DNA of 46,910 nt from Sphingomonas parva (ex Maeng et al. 2020). GTDB lineage: Bacteria > Pseudomonadota > Alphaproteobacteria > Sphingomonadales > Sphingomonadaceae. The notes below the pieces were generated by a model that saw only the letters and a list, made by a program, of their open reading frames with translations, ran no database searches and was not told where the DNA came from. A program made the position numbers and the translations under genes. This document shows positions 43,401 through 46,910 of this stretch, piece after piece; the first letter of the stretch is position 1; each line of letters begins with the position of its first letter. The stretch covers positions 1-46,910 of the forward strand of contig NZ_SPDV01000027.1 of NCBI RefSeq assembly GCF_004564275.1. The letters are read 5' to 3'.

Positions 43401-43545
43401 CGCGCGATCCTGTGCCACGGGGTGGAAGGACGGAAACCGGCAGGGCAGGAGCGCCGTTCCGCAGCCCGTCAGAAACGCGAACCATTTCATCACTTTATGT
43501 GGTTAACGGCAGCCGGCCGGTGACTCTTCGGCAAAAGGAAAAGGA

Positions 43546-43818
43546 ATGAACGAGGTCCAGGACAATCCCGCGGCGCATCGCTTCGAGCTGGTCGCGAACG
43601 GCGAGATCGCGATCGCCGAATACCGGCTCGAGGAGGATCGCATCGTCTTCACCCACACGATGGTGCCGCCCGCGCTGGAGGGGCAGGGGATCGGCAGCCG
43701 ACTGGTCCGCGGCGCGCTCGACCAGGTGCGGGCGCGGGGGCTGAAGGTGGTGCCGCGCTGCCCGTTCGTGCGGGCGTATATCGAGCGCCACGAGGAGATG
43801 CAGGACCTGCTGGCTTGA
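43546..43818 (+). CDS. GNAT-type N-acetyltransferase, YidJ/Yjdj-like (COG2388)
   Basis: A 90-aa single-domain acetyltransferase: RFELVANGEIAIAEYRLEED, THTMVPPALEGQGIGSRLVR (acetyl-CoA-binding Q-G-x-G), and VVPRCPFVRAYIERHEEMQD. Target unknown. AAGGAAAAGGA precedes the ATG. It is divergent from the catalase gene. Confidence 0.88.
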   Translation: MNEVQDNPAAHRFELVANGEIAIAEYRLEEDRIVFTHTMVPPALEGQGIGSRLVRGALDQVRARGLKVVPRCPFVRAYIERHEEMQDLLA

Positions 43819-43856
43819 GATCAATTCCTCCCCGTGCCGGGGAGGAATGAGGCCGG

Positions 43857-44642
43857 CTACTTTCCCCGGCTGACCACGATCAGCGGCCCCAGCTCCATGT
43901 GGCCCTGCTCGCGTCCGGCGCCCGGATCCCAGATGCTGGAGACGCTGCCGTCGAGATAGAGGGCGTCGCGGCAGCCCAGGGCGTCGCGGAACAGGCGGGC
44001 GAAACGGCCGAACGAGACCGGCTCGTCGCTGATCGCGAAGACGCCGCGGCGGGCGTCGCGAACGCCGACGCCGTTGCGGACGTAACGGGAGTCGCCATTG
44101 TCGGCGAGGCCGGGATGAAGCGCGCCGTCGATCACCAGCATCGGCCCCGATTGGGTCGCCCAGCGCGGCTTCGGCACGCGCGCCGCGAAATCCCTGCTCG
44201 CCGTCACCGACACCCGGCCCGCCTCGTCGACGGCGAACACGCCGTTGGGGAGGAGGTGGAAATTGCCCGGGCCGGTGTTGAGGTTCAGCGGCTTCAGCCG
44301 CGCCCCGTCGACGACGAGGAGGCCGATCGGTGCGCCCTTGTCGTCGTACATGCCGGCGTTCATCGCGAAGCGGACGTCCGCCGCGCGTGGGCCGAGCCAG
44401 TCGCGCAGCGCCGGCAGGCTGCGCAGCGGGCGTCCGTCCGCGCCGCGCCAGGCGAGCTCGATCCGGTCCCGGTTCGTGTCGAACGGGCAGATGGTGAAGC
44501 GCGTCCCCTCGAAGATCTGCTCGCGGCACGCGCCTGCCGCGGCAATTGTCGCCGGATCGAATTCGTTCGCCGGCGCTGGCTGGTCGCGGCAGCCGGCGAG
44601 CAGGGCGAGGGCGCCGAGCAGGGCCGCCGGAGCGAAGCGCAT
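43857..44642 (-). CDS. NAGPA-like phosphodiester glycosidase lipoprotein (DUF2233)
   Basis: A 261-aa protein with a lipoprotein signal (LGALALLAGC) and the phosphodiester-glycosidase domain: FAMNAGMYDDKGAPIGLLVVDG, NTGPGNFHLLPNGVFAVDEAG, WATQSGPMLVIDGALHPG, RNGVGVRDARRGVFAISDEPVSFGRFARLF and CRDALYLDGSVSSIWDPGAG. Eukaryotic NAGPA uncovers mannose-6-phosphate; the bacterial role is unknown, probably in envelope glycan or phosphodiester turnover. It lies 7 bp after the SDR gene, probably in one operon. Confidence 0.88.
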   Translation of the reverse strand: MRFAPAALLGALALLAGCRDQPAPANEFDPATIAAAGACREQIFEGTRFTICPFDTNRDRIELAWRGADGRPLRSLPALRDWLGPRAADVRFAMNAGMYDDKGAPIGLLVVDGARLKPLNLNTGPGNFHLLPNGVFAVDEAGRVSVTASRDFAARVPKPRWATQSGPMLVIDGALHPGLADNGDSRYVRNGVGVRDARRGVFAISDEPVSFGRFARLFRDALGCRDALYLDGSVSSIWDPGAGREQGHMELGPLIVVSRGK

Positions 44643-44649
44643 CGGGATC

Positions 44650-45405
44650 CTAGAGCGAATAGCCGCCGTCGCTGACCAGGCAGGCGCCGGTGGTGAAGGC
44701 CGCCTCGTCGGAGAGCAGGAAGACGATCTGGGCGGCGATCTCCTCCGGCGTGGCGAGCCGGCCGAGCGGCGTCGCCTGGCTGCCCAGCGCGGCGAAGGCG
44801 GCCTCTTCCGATCCCTGGCTGCGGACCAAATCCTGGAAGAAGGGAGCGTCGGACCAGATCGGCGTCGCGACGCCGCCCGGGGCGACGCAATTGACCCGGA
44901 TGCCGGCCGTGGCGCCTTCCTTGGCCGCGATCCTGGCCAGCTGGATCACCGCCGCCTTGGACGCGCCGTACGCGGCGATTCCCGGCTCGGCCTTGATCCC
45001 GGCCGCCGAGGCGGTGAGCACGATCGCGCCCTTGCTGCCTCTCATCGCCCGCATCGCCGCCTGCAGCGTCAGGAAGGCGCCGTCGAGATTGACCGACATC
45101 ACCCGCCGCCATTCGGCGAAGCTCAGCGCGTCGATCATGCCGCCGGCGGCAATGCCGGCATTGACCACGGCGTGGGTGAGGCCGGTCAGATCGGCCGCCG
45201 CCCACAGGCTCTCGTCGCAGACGTCGCCGACGATCAGCTGCCGCTCGCAGGGCAAGGTGAAGGCGAAATCGCGCAGCCGGTCCTCGTCGCGGTCGACCAG
45301 GATCAGCTTGCGCGCGCCCGCGCCGGCCAGCGCCGTGGCGGTCGCCGCCCCGATCCCGGACGCGGCACCGGTGATCAGCACGATGGAGGCGGAAAGGTTG
45401 CTCAT
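44650..45405 (-). CDS. Short-chain dehydrogenase/reductase
   Basis: A 251-aa classical SDR. IVLITGAASGIGAATATALAG (TGxxxGxG), LVDRDEDRLRDFAF, NAGIAAGGMIDALSFAEWRR, IVLTASAAGIKAEPGIAAYGASKAAV (Ser, Tyr, Lys active site), and NCVAPGGVATPIWSDAPFF. NAD(P)-dependent oxidation of an unknown alcohol. ATG at 45405 was used; a GTG one codon earlier is possible. Upstream 500 bp contains repeats and then an IS element. Confidence 0.9.
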   Translation of the reverse strand: MSNLSASIVLITGAASGIGAATATALAGAGARKLILVDRDEDRLRDFAFTLPCERQLIVGDVCDESLWAAADLTGLTHAVVNAGIAAGGMIDALSFAEWRRVMSVNLDGAFLTLQAAMRAMRGSKGAIVLTASAAGIKAEPGIAAYGASKAAVIQLARIAAKEGATAGIRVNCVAPGGVATPIWSDAPFFQDLVRSQGSEEAAFAALGSQATPLGRLATPEEIAAQIVFLLSDEAAFTTGACLVSDGGYSL

Positions 45406-45524
45406 CACGCGAGAGTAACGAAGCCGGACGCTGCCGTCACCCTGCCGCGGCGATACGGCGCCGTCTCCCGGTTGCGGAAGCCGATGCTGGACCGCCAGAC
45501 CTCTTCACTGCGCCGCGGCAGCTG

Positions 45525-45670
45525 TTCCACGCGAAGGACGCGAAGGCGCGAAGATGCATCGGCGCGAAATCGACGCTCGAGACCATTGGAGGCCGTCGAG
45601 CAGGGAAGCGCCGCTTTGCGGCGCAACCCTCTCTCTTCGCGCCTTCCGTCTTCTTCGCGTCTTCGCGTAA
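45525..45670. repeat. Inverted repeat with CGCGAAG ends, second copy
   Basis: TTCCACGCGAAGGACGCGAAGG at the left, CGCGTCTTCGCGTAAA at the right, with GGCGCGAAG/CTTCGCGCC inside. Closely related in its arms to the element at 27538-27720. A second, similar pair (CACGAAGCCACGACGA and TCGTCGTGTCTTCGTG) occupies about 45805-45903. Both fill the 508-bp gap before the IS element; no ORF. Confidence 0.6.
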
Positions 45671-45966
45671 AACCGGCTCCGCAGCAGCGCTGCGCCGGCG
45701 GGCCCGCGGGGCCGAGGGACAAGAGGCATGCTCAGGGCTGGTCCCGACGTCTCGCTGGACCGGGGCCGCCGCGCGGCGCGCCGACAGCAATTCCGCACGA
45801 CGGCACGAAGGATCACGAAGCCACGACGATTCCGAACCGGCGCCGATCTTCGTGATCCCCGCCAGGCTCGTCGTGTCTTCGTGCTCGTCGTGTCTTCGTG
45901 TGAGGGAGTGGAGTGACCCCCAAAAGTGAGACACTGAGCTAAGACACACTGAGCAAGGAGGCTGGT

Positions 45967-46365
45967 GTGGCGAGGCGACGACGGCATACGCAGGCGTTCA
46001 AGCTTTCGGCGGTGGCGCGGATGCAGGACGCGTTGGACGTGGCGGGCCTGGCGGCAGAGCTCGGGATTGATCGCGGGCTTCTCTACAAGTGGAATCGCGC
46101 TTTTCAGATCGGCGGCGCGGATGCGTTGCTGTTTCCCGGCGAGCGGGTGCGCAAGGGACTGCCGGCGCGAGTCCTGGATGCGGGCGACCGCGCGATCGGC
46201 GCCGGGGTCAAGGATGCTCCGGCGGTACCGGCGGGCACTCCCGAGCTGGAGCGGAAGGTCGCGCAGCAGGCGCTGGAGCTGGATTTTTTTCGAGCAGCCT
46301 TGCAGCACTTCGCGGGACATCGTCGCACGAGCGGCGGGTCTGGCGGGACGGGATCTACGTCGTGA
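45967..46365 (+). CDS. IS3-family transposase OrfA
   Basis: A 132-aa helix-turn-helix protein: RRHTQAFKLSAVARMQDALD, VAGLAAELGIDRGLLYKWNR, AFQIGGADALLFPGERVRKG, then a leucine-zipper-like LERKVAQQALELDFFRAALQ. It binds the element ends. The gene has a run of seven T residues (46274-46280) in its last part where the -1 frame is open into orfB, a possible slippage site making an OrfAB fusion. It also ends with a 4-bp overlap with the GTG of orfB. Confidence 0.88.
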   Translation: MARRRRHTQAFKLSAVARMQDALDVAGLAAELGIDRGLLYKWNRAFQIGGADALLFPGERVRKGLPARVLDAGDRAIGAGVKDAPAVPAGTPELERKVAQQALELDFFRAALQHFAGHRRTSGGSGGTGSTS

Positions 46366-46910
46366 TCCAGACGCAGGCCGAGCGGCAAGGCGCGCGTGGG
46401 ATCGAACGGATGTGCCGTTTGGCCGGCGTCAGCCGTGCCGGCTATTACCGGCACTGGCAGGCGTCACAGCCGGCGCGGGAGGAGACGGCGGTGCGCGACG
46501 AGGTGCAGCGCCTGTCGCTCGAGCATCGCTTCTACGGCTATCGCCGAATCACGGCGCTGCTGCGCCAGTCCGGCTGGGCGGTGAATCACAAGCGCGTGCA
46601 GCGCCTCCGGCAGACCGACAATCTGCTGTGCATCACCGGGCGCACGTTCCGTCCGCCGACGACCGACAGCCGGCATCGTTTCAGCGTCTACCCCAATCTG
46701 GCGCGCAAGATGATGCCCACGGGCGCGAACCAGCTGTGGGTGGCCGACATCACCTACGTGCGGCTGGCGGAGGGTTTCGTCTATCTCGCCGTGATCCTCG
46801 ACGCCTGGAGCCGCCGCGTGGTGGGCTGGGCGCTGGCGGACCATCTCAAAGCTGACTTGGCTCTCGCGGCGCTCGACATGGCGCTCGCCGCCCGGGCGAT
46901 CGCGCCTGGC
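46362..46910 (+). CDS. IS3-family transposase OrfB (DDE), 3' truncated by window
   Basis: The first 183 codons of an IS3-group DDE transposase: RMCRLAGVSRAGYYRHWQAS, LEHRFYGYRRITALLRQSGW with the HTH_21-like segment, then NQLWVADITYVRLAEGFVYL, the first catalytic Asp, and AVILDAWSRRVVGWALADHL, the second. The catalytic Glu lies beyond the window. It may be made by independent start at the GTG or by -1 frameshifting from orfA. Confidence 0.9.
   Translation, partial: MIQTQAERQGARGIERMCRLAGVSRAGYYRHWQASQPAREETAVRDEVQRLSLEHRFYGYRRITALLRQSGWAVNHKRVQRLRQTDNLLCITGRTFRPPTTDSRHRFSVYPNLARKMMPTGANQLWVADITYVRLAEGFVYLAVILDAWSRRVVGWALADHLKADLALAALDMALAARAIAPG

Larger units (their letters stand above)
45914..46910 (+). 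mobile_element. IS3-family insertion sequence, left part (cut by window end)
   Basis: The element appears to start at TGACCCCCAAAAGTGAGACA, which looks like an IS3-family left inverted repeat beginning with TGA. The orfA/orfB pair that follows is typical. The right end, the last part of orfB and the target duplication lie outside the window. Confidence 0.85.

Noticed and set aside
43401-43493. 31-residue N-terminal extension of the manganese catalase
   Set aside because: The family starts at MFxHNKK; the extension has no similarity, although a hydrophobic stretch makes it look superficially like a signal peptide.

Overview
The window is high-GC chromosomal DNA of an alphaproteobacterium, most likely Sphingomonadales (Sphingomonas-like). 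Supporting signs are the CcrM-type GANTC methyltransferase next to rnhB, a GcrA-type DNA-binding domain, split purS/purQ, an ErpA-like scaffold, and gene-dense DNA studded with long palindromic intergenic elements. No species is claimed.

Layout. 1-6367: end of a TolB-propeller amidohydrolase, then a pentose (probably L-arabinose/xylose) block: IlvD/Edd sugar-acid dehydratase, AraD1/GguC-type FAH protein, FucP-like MFS transporter and a Tat-exported GH43 lipoprotein. 7087-8100: fatty acid desaturase. 8750-18624: an accessory defence island of lower, less uniform GC. It holds Hachiman (hamA-hamB), an unrecognised 607-aa protein with a nuclease-like motif, a protein with two PD-(D/E)XK signatures, a decayed second copy of the rtcR 3' end, and a 1026-aa protein fusing a GcrA-like DNA-binding domain to a membrane KAP P-loop NTPase. 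18928-23947: RNA repair locus rtcR <- | -> rtcB-rtcA. A good sigma54 promoter lies about 650 bp before rtcB, and its long leader carries a tRNA-like element with acceptor stem, T arm and CCA but no normal anticodon arm.

24332-31844: membrane and secreted proteins of unknown role, a small membrane protein/XRE/hydrolase operon behind two spaced palindromic operators, an ECF sigma factor with two small upstream ORFs, a TMEM175-like channel, an esterase and a TspO-like membrane protein. 31981-32325: tRNA-Arg(UCU) followed by two exact-period 134-bp repeats, each starting with a copy of the tRNA 3' end. 32461-45405: housekeeping genes (queuosine precursor transporter, UbiA-like prenyltransferase, purQ/purS, erpA-like, xth, rnhB, ccrM, folP, manganese catalase, GNAT, NAGPA-like lipoprotein, SDR). 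45914-46910: left part of an IS3-family element cut by the window end.

The most notable region is the defence island packed against rtcR. At least two rounds of insertion seem to have used the 3' end of this RNA-damage regulator as a landing site, and one cargo gene (GcrA-KAP) has a domain pairing that I do not recognise as described. The RtcR/sigma54/tRNA-like-leader/rtcBA unit and the tRNA-Arg tail repeats are the other two places where structured RNA seems to matter. All protein calls rest on reading the translated sequence; no searches were run.
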